Shown: in pieces, positions 28,441-37,022 of the stretch | Layout of the letters: each line of letters begins with the position of its first letter | Numbering within the stretch: the stretch's first letter is position 1 | From: an uncultured Clostridia bacterium | Lineage (GTDB): Bacteria; Bacillota; Clostridia; TANB77; CAG-508 | Assembly: GCA_944392545.1 (NCBI GenBank) | Contig: CALXWW010000001.1 | Location: forward strand, 89,210-153,209 | DNA length: 64,000 nucleotides | Reading direction: 5' to 3' | Notes under the pieces: generated by a model | Databases searched by the model: none | The model's input: only the letters and a program-made list of their open reading frames with translations | What the model was told of the DNA's origin: nothing | Made by a program: the position numbers and the translations under genes

Positions 28441-30000
28441 TTAATCTTTATATAATATATCAATATTTTCATTATATTCTTCTACTTTAAACCCTTTATT
28501 TACTAAAATCTCTTTAGAAGTTTCATCTCTATCAATCACATAAATTGTATCATCATTTATTTCGTTATTATAAAAAACATATCTTCCATAGGACCATATA
28601 GCGCCTCTATCTATAACTGCTGTTTCTTTGAATTCTTGTGGACAAGTTTTACTTCCAATTAATGTGTATATATATGGTTGTATAGCTCTAACTCTAAAAT
28701 TCACTTTTTTTTCATCAAATCTTTCATTTTCTTCTATATATTCCGTTACCCCCACAACTTCACTATTAAATGATAAATTTATGTTTTCTTTTCCATAAAC
28801 GAAAAAATAATATGATAAAAATGCTATATAAAATACAATATATATTACAATTATAAATTTAAAAATTTCTTTTCTATTTCCTGATACATATATTATTCCA
28901 AGTGCTGCATAGTATATAAGTGAAATATATATAGCATTCATTCTACTTATACCAGGTTCTATCAAAATATTACACATTACTACCGCTAAGAAATTTACTG
29001 TCATTATTATATCTAATGATAATTGTTTCTCCTTTATGTTTTCTTTTATCTTTTTTATAGAATCTATAAATCCTATTACAACAAAAGGTATACTTATATA
29101 ATATAGCGTTCCAAATATAGGAAATGCATTATAATCATCTATATCAAATGTGAACATCGATTTAATCAAATACAAAATGTTATGAAGAATATTAGTAAAG
29201 TTTATTTCTGTAGCTCTAAATGTCCACATTTTTAGAATTGATACAAAAGGTAATTTTATTTCTTCTATTATTCCATAATTTACTAGTACAGATAAAATAA
29301 GTGGAACAGCAAATAGTCCTAGTGAAATTCCAAATATTATTATGTCTGAAATTTTTATTTTCTTTATATATAGCATATATGTGAATAAAATTAATAATAT
29401 AATTGGTATTATTATATAGCTTAATGCATATGTATATAATGTTATTCCAAAAAATAATCCTGCTAGAAAATATAGTATTTTAGATTTCTTATTAACTGCT
29501 ATAGTTAGTATATATATTGAAATTAATAACATTGAAGATAGTAAATTGCAATCTAATGCCCATCTTGACTGCATAAAATGCCATGGGCAAATAACAATTA
29601 GAAATTCTACTAATATTGCAAGTTTCTTATCCTTAAATTCTTTTGTTAGTAAAAATCCAAATATCATAAATAATATTGAAAATATAAATGCTGGAACTCT
29701 AACTACTGTAAGACTAAATCCAAACACCTTAATAAGTATTGCAGCTAAATATGTATATAGCGCACTTTGACCTCCTCCATAATTAATCATATATACGGGA
29801 TAAATATTTCCAAATCTATCAGTGCCATAATTTGCTATTGCATAAGCATCATACATTGTTCCGGCTTCATCCACGTTGATTCCTATAGGAATTTGTCCAA
29901 GTCCTACTACTCTTGTTATAATTCCAAACAACATAACTGTAACTAGTATAATAATATATTTATCTACCTTCTCTTTTATACCTATTTGTTCTTTTTCCAT
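28441..30000 (-). CDS. GT39/ArnT-type membrane glycosyltransferase
   Basis: The 519-residue protein has about eleven membrane helices. It carries the GT-C signature: an acidic first extracytoplasmic loop with NVDEAGTMYDAYAIANYGTD and GGGQSALYTYL, the pattern of dolichyl- or undecaprenyl-phosphate-sugar mannosyltransferases. It probably transfers a sugar from a lipid-linked donor at the outer membrane face; donor and acceptor are unknown. The next gene downstream, a transglutaminase-like protein, is not adjacent: transcription runs from that gene into this one with a 26-base gap, so they may be co-transcribed. Confidence 0.8.
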   Translation of the reverse strand: MEKEQIGIKEKVDKYIIILVTVMLFGIITRVVGLGQIPIGINVDEAGTMYDAYAIANYGTDRFGNIYPVYMINYGGGQSALYTYLAAILIKVFGFSLTVVRVPAFIFSILFMIFGFLLTKEFKDKKLAILVEFLIVICPWHFMQSRWALDCNLLSSMLLISIYILTIAVNKKSKILYFLAGLFFGITLYTYALSYIIIPIILLILFTYMLYIKKIKISDIIIFGISLGLFAVPLILSVLVNYGIIEEIKLPFVSILKMWTFRATEINFTNILHNILYLIKSMFTFDIDDYNAFPIFGTLYYISIPFVVIGFIDSIKKIKENIKEKQLSLDIIMTVNFLAVVMCNILIEPGISRMNAIYISLIYYAALGIIYVSGNRKEIFKFIIVIYIVFYIAFLSYYFFVYGKENINLSFNSEVVGVTEYIEENERFDEKKVNFRVRAIQPYIYTLIGSKTCPQEFKETAVIDRGAIWSYGRYVFYNNEINDDTIYVIDRDETSKEILVNKGFKVEEYNENIDILYKD

Positions 30001-30026
30001 AGTTATTCCTCTTTTTTACTATATTT

Positions 30027-31106
30027 TTATTTAGAAACTTCTTTATCATTTGCATGTATGTTTTCTATTCCACTATCTCTTTGATCACCTTTACAACTTA
30101 TGGATTTAATATCCATTTTTATAGTCTCTTTAAAATTACATTTATTAGCTACAGGTACTCCTTCCTCTAGTCTTTTGCTATACTGGCTATCCCTATATAC
30201 TCTTCCAAATATAATAGTTCTACTTCTAGTCATTGAAGAAGGCTTTTTAAACTCTGGAAACAATTCTACTGATACATTACATCTAGGAAGTTCTATATTG
30301 TACGGTATATGGTATGGTTTGTCCTTCTCAGAACATTTTAAAAAGTCCTTATCACTTTTCAAACAATATCTAGGTCTTACCCCTCTTCTTATACTTGTAT
30401 AATCCCAAGTTAAATCGGTGTTAAACCATTCCCCATCTAATTTCACAATATTGTATGTATGAGTAGTATCATCTTCTCCTTCAATGCTCTTGCAAATTAT
30501 CGATTCAATTCCTACTAAACTCAAAGTTTGTTTTAGTACCTCACAGTATCCTTGACAAACGCATGTATTTAATAGCACAGCATTTTCAAGATTTCTACAT
30601 GCTTCTTCATTTAGTTTAGCATATTCACTCCCATCTTTTATAGCATCATGATCATAATCAATCATATTTGCAAGTCTTCTATAAATGGATTTAAATTTTT
30701 CTTTATCACTTTTTCCGTATAAATCTTCCACTATTTTTTCTAGTTTATGCCTAATTATTGAATATTTTAAAATATTCATTTTCCTTGCACAATTATTTTC
30801 TCTTGCACCAACTAAAATTTCTTTTATGCCGTGTCTTGTAAGGATAGCCACCGGTGCTTCTGCTATTGTATCACAATAATAGTAGATGTTTAAATCACCA
30901 GAATTAGTACTTATTTCTAGTTCTTCTAATCTTTCAATATCTGATTGGTTTATTCCTATATTTAGCCATTTATGCCCTCTACTCATATCTATTACTTCTT
31001 TTAATAAAGTTGTAGGTACTTTTTCTAACAATAGTACATACTTACCATTTTCTATTTTAATTACTTTAATTCTATGTATTAAATCTTCTTTGCTATTGCT
31101 ATTCAT
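30027..31106 (-). CDS. Transglutaminase-like fold protein
   Basis: A 359-residue protein without signal peptide. Residues about 180-240 hold a transglutaminase/protease core with Cys in VCQGYCEVLKQTL, His in DTTHTYNIVKL and Asp in WFNTDLTWDYT, the usual Cys-His-Asp triad. The N-terminal part has no recognised domain. Such bacterial proteins may act as peptidases or cross-linkers; no substrate can be named. It lies between a leucine-rich protein (44 bases upstream) and the GT39 gene (26 bases downstream). Confidence 0.8.
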   Translation of the reverse strand: MNSNSKEDLIHRIKVIKIENGKYVLLLEKVPTTLLKEVIDMSRGHKWLNIGINQSDIERLEELEISTNSGDLNIYYYCDTIAEAPVAILTRHGIKEILVGARENNCARKMNILKYSIIRHKLEKIVEDLYGKSDKEKFKSIYRRLANMIDYDHDAIKDGSEYAKLNEEACRNLENAVLLNTCVCQGYCEVLKQTLSLVGIESIICKSIEGEDDTTHTYNIVKLDGEWFNTDLTWDYTSIRRGVRPRYCLKSDKDFLKCSEKDKPYHIPYNIELPRCNVSVELFPEFKKPSSMTRSRTIIFGRVYRDSQYSKRLEEGVPVANKCNFKETIKMDIKSISCKGDQRDSGIENIHANDKEVSK

Positions 31107-31150
31107 GGCTTTTATCCTACCTTTTAAAAGTTTATATTATTATTTTATGT

Positions 31151-31750
31151 TTATGAACTAAATGATTTATTCTCTTGTTTTATACATTTGTTTTTGGCTA
31201 AAGATCGAAGTTTCTTTTTTGCCAACAAATTCACATTACAGTTATTAAAATATATATTTTTTATTAAACTATTGTTTAAATCTATTGCCATTTTTCTTGT
31301 TATATTCATTTCATTTAATGTAATCTGGTTTAATTTATTAATTTTATCTAAATTAATAAGCATTATCTTATTACAATTATCTAGATATATTTCATTAATA
31401 TTAGATTGTCTGAAAACTTCTCCAATTGCTATATTTTCACAAAACGAAAGCTTAAGCTTTCGTAAATCTAATTTGCATTTATCATTGAAGTGACAATTAA
31501 TTAGTTCTAATGTTTCTAATTTACTTAAGTTCTCTAATATCTCTATTTCTTTTTGACATAATCTATAATTTTTTAGTATACATTTTTTTAAATTGCTGAA
31601 GAGTGATAAATCATCTATTAAAAAATCCTCAAAATAATCTAGTTTAATAATTTCTATTTGTTTTAAGTCTTCTTTAGTTATTTCTTCAATTCTTTTACTC
31701 AATATTCCTTGTAAATTTGTTTTTAGCTCTAAACTTTTTATCTCTACCAT
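31151..31750 (-). CDS. Leucine-rich repeat-like protein
   Basis: 199 residues with repeating blocks of 20-24 residues such as FSNLKKCILKNYRLCQKEIE, LSKLETLELINCHFNDKC and INKLNQITLNEMNI, each with the L..L.L.NC pattern of leucine-rich repeats. No signal peptide or membrane helix. It probably serves as a protein-binding scaffold. It is followed by the transglutaminase-like gene and lies 77 bases downstream of the ZIP gene fragment, so in the ancestral chromosome ZIP may have been co-transcribed with it. Confidence 0.65.
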   Translation of the reverse strand: MVEIKSLELKTNLQGILSKRIEEITKEDLKQIEIIKLDYFEDFLIDDLSLFSNLKKCILKNYRLCQKEIEILENLSKLETLELINCHFNDKCKLDLRKLKLSFCENIAIGEVFRQSNINEIYLDNCNKIMLINLDKINKLNQITLNEMNITRKMAIDLNNSLIKNIYFNNCNVNLLAKKKLRSLAKNKCIKQENKSFSS

Positions 31751-31827
31751 ACTTTTTTCCTATTCTTTTTTTACTTTTATATCCAAAATAATACTATAAT
31801 ACTAGCATAAAATCAATAATATTTTAG

Positions 31828-32114
31828 TTATATATTCATGGCAAAAACTCCTATAATAAATCCTAATATATTCCCTATAGCGCACAGTCTCCCATTATAT
31901 AACTTATTTGCCTCTAATGTAAGCTCTCCTGACACTATATAAATCATTGCACCTGCTGAGAAAGCCAAACATACTGCAATCACTTCTATAGAGATTTTAC
32001 CTACTATTCCTCCAATTAAAGCCCCAATTCCCGTTGTTACTCCAGATAATATTACATAGTATATGACTTTTGAAATTTTCATACCGCTATATTTCATCGG
32101 TACTGCCATAGCTA
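31828..32114 (-). pseudogene. ZIP zinc transporter, C-terminal fragment (interrupted gene)
   Basis: This piece encodes the last 95 residues of a ZIP-family divalent metal transporter (AMAVPMKYSG onward), with three membrane helices and the late motif AFSAGAMIYIVSGEL. It lacks a start and a ribosome site because the 19-kb element entered just upstream. The N-terminal part is at 51130-51580. Joining 51580-51130 to 32114-31828 gives 738 bases, a multiple of three, and restores the run CFHDIPEGIAMAVPM across the scar. ZIP proteins move zinc or similar cations into the cytoplasm. In the integrated state the gene should not make a full transporter. Confidence 0.9.
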
Positions 32115-32142
32115 TACCTTCTGGTAGATTCTAAAGTAGACA
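32115..32142. repeat. Left attachment site (core plus inner arm)
   Basis: Core TACCTTCTGGTA (32115-32126) followed on the element side by GATTCTAAAGTAGACA (32127-32142). That arm is the inverted counterpart of the arm at the other end with one mismatch. In the host gene the core encodes Ile-Pro-Glu-Gly. Confidence 0.88.
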
Positions 32143-32149
32143 GTTAGTT

Positions 32150-33172
32150 TTAGTTCTTTTTTCTCATATTATTTTTACATTCTTCTATTATTCTATCAAA
32201 ATCAGAAATATATTTTTTATCTTGTTCTTCTCTAAACTTCTCGTACTCATTTTCTGCAAATTCTTTTGCCAACTCTGCTGAAATAGTTCCTTTACCTTTT
32301 AGTACATCATACCTATTAGTTTTTAACATAGTGTTTAATTCTTCAACCCAATCTTTCATTTTCATTGGTATTTGTCTTTTTGCCCTATTCTCTGCAATGT
32401 CTAAATACATATTTACTATGTCTTGTAAAAACTCTAATTCTTTTGATGTTAAATAGTTTTTTGCAATAGAAACATCACTTTTTAAAATTTTTCCATCAGG
32501 AGATTGTTTCCAAGAAGTTAAGCCCATATGTTCTTTTTTACTGCTTGCTCTATGATATATAATTTCAGCGGCAGTCTCATTTGTAATAGCATAATGAAAT
32601 TTATTTTGAATAGTTGCATAAAAATCCTTTGCAATTTCAGAATTTTTATTATAATCAATACTGCATTCAGCAAAAATATCTGTTACTTTTTGATAAAATC
32701 TTCTTTCACTTGTTCTAATCTCCTTTATGATTTCTAATAATTCATCAAAATAATCTTTTCCATATTTTGCTGGATTTTTTAATTTTTCCTTATTTATGCT
32801 ATATCCTTTTATAATATATGATTTTAATATTTCTGTAGCCCATTGCCTAAACTTTGTTGCTTTTTTTGAGTTTGCTCTATATCCCACAGCAATAATCATA
32901 TCTAAATTATAATAATCTATATTTCTAGTAACTCTCCTTCCTCCTTCATTTTGAACTGTTGCAAATTTTGCAACAGTTGAATTTCTTTCAAGTTCTCCTT
33001 CCAAATATATATTGTTTATATGCCTAGAAATATCTGATTTATCCTTATCGAATAATTCTGCAATTTTATTTAGTGGAAGCCAAATTGTTTCATTGTATAA
33101 AAAAGCTTCTACCTCTATTTTACTATTTTCATCTTCGTAAATAATTAAATCTCCTTTAGTTAATTCTTGCAT
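32150..33172 (-). CDS. RhuM family protein
   Basis: A 340-residue protein. The N-terminal half (LPLNKIAELFDKDKSDISRH, then NIDYYNLDMIIAVGYRANS) is the signature of the virulence RhuM family, which is linked to phage/Bro-N-like and Fic-associated proteins and found on many mobile elements and pathogenicity islands. Function is not known. No catalytic motif is apparent. It begins after an AAAGGAGGTC site and is the last gene before the left attachment site, downstream of the recombinase in the same direction. The cargo position next to an integrase could fit a defence or maintenance role; that is inference. Confidence 0.85.
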   Translation of the reverse strand: MQELTKGDLIIYEDENSKIEVEAFLYNETIWLPLNKIAELFDKDKSDISRHINNIYLEGELERNSTVAKFATVQNEGGRRVTRNIDYYNLDMIIAVGYRANSKKATKFRQWATEILKSYIIKGYSINKEKLKNPAKYGKDYFDELLEIIKEIRTSERRFYQKVTDIFAECSIDYNKNSEIAKDFYATIQNKFHYAITNETAAEIIYHRASSKKEHMGLTSWKQSPDGKILKSDVSIAKNYLTSKELEFLQDIVNMYLDIAENRAKRQIPMKMKDWVEELNTMLKTNRYDVLKGKGTISAELAKEFAENEYEKFREEQDKKYISDFDRIIEECKNNMRKKN

Positions 33173-33291
33173 TAGTGACCTCCTTTTATCGTGAACTTTT
33201 GTTTGTATTTTATAGTTTTTTTATCTATTTGTCAATGGTTCTGTCCAAATTCTTTCAGAATTATATAAAAATATTATCTATTCAGTTTAGA

Positions 33292-34842
33292 TTATTTATA
33301 AATACCATTCAGTTTTTTGAAATTAAAATATAGGTCTACTTGTTTGTCTTGATGTATCTCTATTCTGTTAATCAACACTTTCATTATCTCTGGAGTTGGT
33401 TTTTCAAGTTTCAAAAATTCTTTCACAAGCTTTTCTATATCGTCATCTTTGTCGTCTGTACATTCCTCGGCTTCTTTTTTTAAGTCTATATACTCTGTTT
33501 CTTTAGTCTTTTCAACCTTTTTTAATTTTTCAAAAAGTCTTTCATACATTTCTTCACTAAGTTTGTTATTTAGCTTATCAATATACATTTTATCAATATT
33601 ATTATTTATGATTTCAATTTCTTTTTCTATTTTGTTAAGCATTTTTTTATAATCATATTTTGTTTTACTTTGTTTAATGTTTAACATAATTTTTTTATTG
33701 TCAATTTCAACAAATAATTTCCTTATATAATCAATTATCTGTTTTTCTAATCGCTCATAACTAAAGCCATGAGATGTACATAAATTCAATTTAGAATTTC
33801 TACGGTAATTATTGCATATCATGTCTAATCTTCCATCTTTTCTTGTTCTAACTCCGATTTTGTGCTTACATTCATAGCATATTAGCAATCCATCTAATAA
33901 AAAATGATTCTTTTTTTCGTTTCTATCATACTTCTGTACTATACCCATTTTTTGCACTCTGTCAAAAACATTTTTATCAATAATTAGTTCGTGGGTATTT
34001 TCTACTATTTGCCATTGTTCTTTTGGATTTGCTCGAAGTTTTCTATTTTTATAGCTTATCCTACTCCTTTTATTTTGAATTGTAACACCAATATATGCTT
34101 TGTTTTGCAATATGAGTTTGACAGTTTTATTTTCCCAAAAAGTTGCTCTATTATACCTAATTTGGTTAGCTGTTGGAATATTATTGTTATTTAGATAATC
34201 TCTTATTACACCTACGTTATTCCCAGCCAACGCCATATTAAAAATAGTTCTGACAATTTTTGCTTCTTCACCACAAATAATTAAATGATTCTTATCTTTT
34301 GGATCTTTCATATATCCCAAAGGTGTTTTACCTCCTACCCATTTTCCTTGTTTTTGCATAGTGTGTAATGCTGTTTTTATTTTTTTAGATAAATCTTTTG
34401 AATACATATCATTTAATATTGATTTAAAAGGTGCAATATCATTATTTCCATTGTTTGTAGCAAAAGTATCTATGTTATCCGTTACAGAAACATATCTAAC
34501 ATTATTTTCTGGAAACCACTTTTCTATATATTCTCCTGTTTCTATGTAATCACGACCTAGACGAGATAAATCCTTTGTTACAACCATATTTACCTTGCCT
34601 AATTCTATGTCTTTAATCATTCGCTTAAAATCTGGTCTATTAAAGTTTGTTCCTGTGTATCCAGGGTCTATGTAAATATCTACGAGTTCATACTCCCAAC
34701 CTAGTTTTTCTACATATTCAGTTAATAATGCTTTTTGATTTGTTATACTTTCGCTTTCATCATATCCTTTATCTATATCTTCTTTTGATAATCTAATATA
34801 TATTGCGACCTTGTATATTGTTCTCTTTATTTTTTCAAGCAT
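33292..34842 (-). CDS. Large serine recombinase (integrase of the element)
   Basis: A 516-residue recombinase from the ATG at 34842 (context GGAAAGGAGAAAAG); a longer frame lacks a ribosome site. The resolvase domain has the catalytic Ser19 in AIYIRLSKED, with conserved DIYIDPGYTGTNFNRPDF and TKDLSRLGRDYIETG. Then come the recombinase domain (GKTPLGYMKDP), a zinc ribbon with two Cys pairs (CYECKHKIG and CNNYRRNSKLNLC) and a coiled coil (about 385-470). The family (TnpX-like) integrates and excises DNA at short cores without host factors; a directionality factor is usually needed for excision. Its position near one end and the flanking symmetrical arms fit this role. Confidence 0.95.
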   Translation of the reverse strand: MLEKIKRTIYKVAIYIRLSKEDIDKGYDESESITNQKALLTEYVEKLGWEYELVDIYIDPGYTGTNFNRPDFKRMIKDIELGKVNMVVTKDLSRLGRDYIETGEYIEKWFPENNVRYVSVTDNIDTFATNNGNNDIAPFKSILNDMYSKDLSKKIKTALHTMQKQGKWVGGKTPLGYMKDPKDKNHLIICGEEAKIVRTIFNMALAGNNVGVIRDYLNNNNIPTANQIRYNRATFWENKTVKLILQNKAYIGVTIQNKRSRISYKNRKLRANPKEQWQIVENTHELIIDKNVFDRVQKMGIVQKYDRNEKKNHFLLDGLLICYECKHKIGVRTRKDGRLDMICNNYRRNSKLNLCTSHGFSYERLEKQIIDYIRKLFVEIDNKKIMLNIKQSKTKYDYKKMLNKIEKEIEIINNNIDKMYIDKLNNKLSEEMYERLFEKLKKVEKTKETEYIDLKKEAEECTDDKDDDIEKLVKEFLKLEKPTPEIMKVLINRIEIHQDKQVDLYFNFKKLNGIYK

Positions 34843-34873
34843 CTTTTCTCCTTTCCATGCCTGATAAAAATAA

Positions 34874-34919
34874 TTTGAATTCATAATAAAATTATGAACT
34901 ATTTTATTACGAATTCAAA
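34874..34919. repeat. Large inverted repeat upstream of the recombinase gene
   Basis: Nineteen-base arms (TTTGAATTCATAATAAAAT and its complement, one mismatch) with an 8-base spacer lie 32 bases upstream of the recombinase start and after the tiny gene at 34938. It may be an operator or a transcript hairpin that limits read-through into the recombinase gene; no long T run follows on the minus strand. Confidence 0.7.
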
Positions 34920-34937
34920 TACTCAACACACAATACT

Positions 34938-35033
34938 TTAATTAATTTTCCTTAATAATAAGTTTGATATAATCTTTTCTAATTCTTCTCCTTGTTCATC
35001 AAAATAAATTTTTATTAAAAATTCCTCTTGCAT
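34938..35033 (-). CDS. 31-residue peptide upstream of the recombinase
   Basis: The ORF begins at ATG 35033 (weak GGTGATAAT context) and encodes an acidic peptide, MQEEFLIKIYFDEQGEELEK plus an eleven-residue basic end. No membrane segment. Small ORFs of this type immediately upstream of the recombinase occur in clostridial elements and might include directionality factors, but nothing here proves that. Too short for coding statistics; support comes only from the clean start, position and strand. Confidence 0.4.
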   Translation of the reverse strand: MQEEFLIKIYFDEQGEELEKIISNLLLRKIN

Positions 35034-35097
35034 ATTATCACCTTACTTCTATCAAAATAAATAATCTTACTCAATTTATATGTAAGTAAAAAAATGA

Positions 35098-35310
35098 TTA
35101 TGATAAATTATTTGTTTCTCTTGCTTCTGCTCTCTTTTCCGCCTCTGTTTTTGCCTCAGCAATATTTAATACAATATTTCTAGGATACATTTTAAATGCT
35201 TGTCTCATTTCCATACCAAAATTTTGCAAATTAATTTTTTCATTTTATCTTTAATGTAACATATATTCCAAGGCTACTTGACCATATGCAACAACTTCTT
35301 TTTTATTCAT
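35098..35310 (-). pseudogene. Small gene broken by two in-frame stops
   Basis: One frame runs from ATG 35310 (GGAGGTG upstream) through MNKKEVVAYGQVALEYMLH, then meets TAA-AGA-TAA. It continues without frameshift as INLQNFGMEMRQAFKMYPRN and a Glu/Ala/Arg-rich helical end to a stop at 35098. The second half reads like normal protein, so I take it as a single gene of about 70 codons damaged by nonsense changes. The start overlaps the end of the gene at 35303 by eight bases. A second short product starting within it cannot be ruled out. Confidence 0.55.
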
Positions 35311-35548
35311 AGCTTACACCTCCAATAAAGGTTTCAAATAGTGTAATGATATTATTCCATTTTTCTTCAGAATTTTCCGTTATACATATTTTACATTTTT
35401 CTATATACGAATAGTCTTTTTTTCTTCTAATGATTATTTCTAATTTTTGATATTTATTTGCTTCATAACGTATTTCTGCATATATCTTACTGCTCTTATT
35501 GTTTAATTTGTCTGCTAGTTTAAACACTTTTAACAATTTTTCTTCCAT
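35303..35548 (-). CDS. Hypothetical 81-residue protein
   Basis: A charged helical protein (LLKVFKLADKLNNKSSKIYA, then a beta-rich YQKLEIIIRRKKD region) without membrane helix or known motif. It sits six bases downstream of the HTH gene at 35555 and overlaps the broken small gene by eight bases, so it belongs to the regulatory gene string leading to the recombinase. Unrecognised family. Confidence 0.65.
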   Translation of the reverse strand: MEEKLLKVFKLADKLNNKSSKIYAEIRYEANKYQKLEIIIRRKKDYSYIEKCKICITENSEEKWNNIITLFETFIGGVSYE

Positions 35549-35554
35549 AAAATA

Positions 35555-35977
35555 TTACCTCTCTTTTATATATTTAGGTACATCTATAGCCCTACCAAAT
35601 TTTTCATCAAACTCATACCTATGTTTTGAAGGATTGTAATTATAGGCACTGCTATTCCATTTTCTAAATGCTTCATTATTCATATGTCCTCTTTTTGACA
35701 ATTCTCTTACATCTTGGTTGTGCTGTGCTTGTACCATAGGATACTGATCGTCTATTCTCTTTTGTTCTCGTTTATTCTTCATAAAATTATTTTGATTAAT
35801 TTTTCTATTTTGCTGCGAAATATCTTTTCTGCATTGTTTTTCTTCAGCATATCTCAGATCTGTTTTTATTATTTTAGTTATATATGCTGAACTCGTACCA
35901 ATGTTTTCTGCAATTTCATTTACTTTTAAATGCTTTTCAAAAAATAACTCTATAATTAAATTTTTTTTCTTTTCCAT
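35555..35977 (-). CDS. HTH DNA-binding protein
   Basis: 140 residues. The N-terminal 40 form a helix-turn-helix (LKVNEIAENIGTSSAYITKI). The middle is rich in Gln, Lys and Arg, and the C-terminal part contains YNYNPSKHRYEFDEKFGRAI. It probably binds DNA as a regulator of the recombinase-side genes. It is followed after six bases by the next gene. No ligand-binding domain is evident; specificity unknown. Confidence 0.7.
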   Translation of the reverse strand: MEKKKNLIIELFFEKHLKVNEIAENIGTSSAYITKIIKTDLRYAEEKQCRKDISQQNRKINQNNFMKNKREQKRIDDQYPMVQAQHNQDVRELSKRGHMNNEAFRKWNSSAYNYNPSKHRYEFDEKFGRAIDVPKYIKER

Positions 35978-36043
35978 TTCTTACACCTGATTTGGTTAAT
36001 TTTTTGTCAACACTTTTTTTGCATAGCAATTCTATTAGAAATC

Positions 36044-36214
36044 TTATTTAATTTCTAATTCTTCCATCTTTTTCTTAAAAGCTTGTTCTTTCTTTTTTCT
36101 GTTTTTCAATTCTCTATATTTCTTATATGTGTCTATTAGTTTTGGTAGTACATAATCTAAACAGAAAAATAAAACAACAAGACATACTATCAATAATGCA
36201 AATCTCAAAACCAT
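36044..36214 (-). CDS. Small membrane protein, 56 residues
   Basis: Start chosen at ATG 36214 because GGAAAGGAG lies just before it; an upstream in-frame ATG runs through a hairpin and lacks a site. One membrane helix (MVLRFALLIVCLVVLFFCLDY) is followed by a strongly basic helical tail (KKYRELKNRKKKEQAFKKK). Function unknown. It lies between the sigma/HTH gene pair and the HTH regulator. Confidence 0.65.
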   Translation of the reverse strand: MVLRFALLIVCLVVLFFCLDYVLPKLIDTYKKYRELKNRKKKEQAFKKKMEELEIK

Positions 36215-36245
36215 CTTTTTTACTCCTTTCCTTAATAAATTTGAA

Positions 36246-36280
36246 AAAGCAGACAAGAGCTTTTTTCTCTCATCTGCTTT
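36246..36280 (-). terminator. Terminator after the sigma/HTH pair
   Basis: Arms AAAGCAGACAAGAG and CTCTCATCTGCTTT (two central mismatches) with an A/T-rich loop lie about 90 bases past the stop of the HTH gene at 36371. On the minus strand a short T run follows. Confidence 0.65.
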
Positions 36281-36370
36281 ACAATATAGTGTGTCCTTAA
36301 TTTGCCCTTCATTATATTTACTTACGAAAATTTGTCAAAATCCGACCGTAATTTAAATTTTTTTTATTTT

Positions 36371-36550
36371 TTAGAATTTATAATTTTTTATAGCAACTAT
36401 CAGTCTCTCTATTATGTATTGGTATCTATCTTCGTCTTCAAATGAAAGTCTTTCTATCATTTTCCTTTTTCTGTTAATTATTTTTATTAGAGATATTTCA
36501 TCTCCAGCTTGTGCTTTTTTTCCTAAATCATATAAACTTTCTTTTTGCAT
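36371..36550 (-). CDS. Conjugative-transposon-type helix-turn-helix protein (59 residues)
   Basis: ATG 36550 follows AAAGGAAG and lies one base after the stop of the sigma-like gene, so the two are translationally coupled. The sequence MQKESLYDLGKKAQAGDEIS, then LIKIINRKRKMIERLSFEDE, resembles the short HTH domain proteins that accompany sigma-like factors in clostridial conjugative transposons. Probably a partner or regulator of the sigma-like protein. Below 60 residues but well supported by spacing and composition. Confidence 0.65.
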   Translation of the reverse strand: MQKESLYDLGKKAQAGDEISLIKIINRKRKMIERLSFEDEDRYQYIIERLIVAIKNYKF

Positions 36551-36551
36551 A

Positions 36552-36962
36552 CTATTTTCTTCCTTTCATATAATTTTTTAGCTTTTTTATAGCCCTTCTT
36601 TTTATTCTTGTTACTGAATCTGAACAAATTTCTAATATCTTACTTGCTTCATTACTTGTAAACTGTTTTTCAAACAAAAGAAAAACCACTGTCATTTCAA
36701 TATTAGACAGTGATTTTAAAGCTTTTAATAAATTTATATTTTCAATTTGTTCTATTAGGTCATTTATACCAATAATTTTGTGTCTATCATCCTCTTGTAA
36801 AGAAAATTGTCCTATATATTGCTCATATCTTTCATCATCTATAAGTTTTTGTTCTACTTCGTCTTTGGCGTATTCTTCTTTGAAATACTTTTTTGAAGAT
36901 AGTACTATTGTCTTATTTATGAAGTTTTCAAATTTTTCCTCTCTTTCACTTAATTTAGGCAT
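36552..36962 (-). CDS. Sigma-70-like factor of the element
   Basis: 136 residues. The C-terminal 50 contain a sigma region 4-type HTH: EKQFTSNEASKILEICSDSV followed by TRIKRRAIKKLKN. The N-terminal part is acidic and shows no clear region 2, so it may bind core polymerase weakly or act as a DNA-binding regulator. Sigma-like ORFs of this size are standard on Tn916/Tn1549-type elements. Its ribosome binding site AAGGAGATAATG is buried in a strong hairpin (36966-37019). It is coupled to the 59-residue HTH gene downstream. Confidence 0.75.
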   Translation of the reverse strand: MPKLSEREEKFENFINKTIVLSSKKYFKEEYAKDEVEQKLIDDERYEQYIGQFSLQEDDRHKIIGINDLIEQIENINLLKALKSLSNIEMTVVFLLFEKQFTSNEASKILEICSDSVTRIKRRAIKKLKNYMKGRK

Positions 36963-36965
36963 TTC

Positions 36966-37019
36966 ATTATCTCCTTTTTAGAAAATTAGCCCTTAGACCC
37001 AAGTTCTAAAGGAGATAAT
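36966..37019 (-). promoter_or_regulatory. Hairpin sequestering the sigma gene ribosome binding site
   Basis: Arms ATTATCTCCTTTTTAGAA (36966-36983) and TTCTAAAGGAGATAAT (37004-37019) pair over 16 bases with a two-base bulge. On the minus-strand mRNA the downstream arm holds AAGGAGATAAT, the Shine-Dalgarno of the sigma-like gene, and the upstream arm its anti-SD. Translation should be off unless the stem is opened. Confidence 0.7.
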
Positions 37020-37022
37020 TAT

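Noticed and set aside
36246..36280. Possible transfer origin at the hairpin near the sigma/HTH pair
   Set aside because: No relaxase gene or nic-like motif; it is better explained as a terminator.
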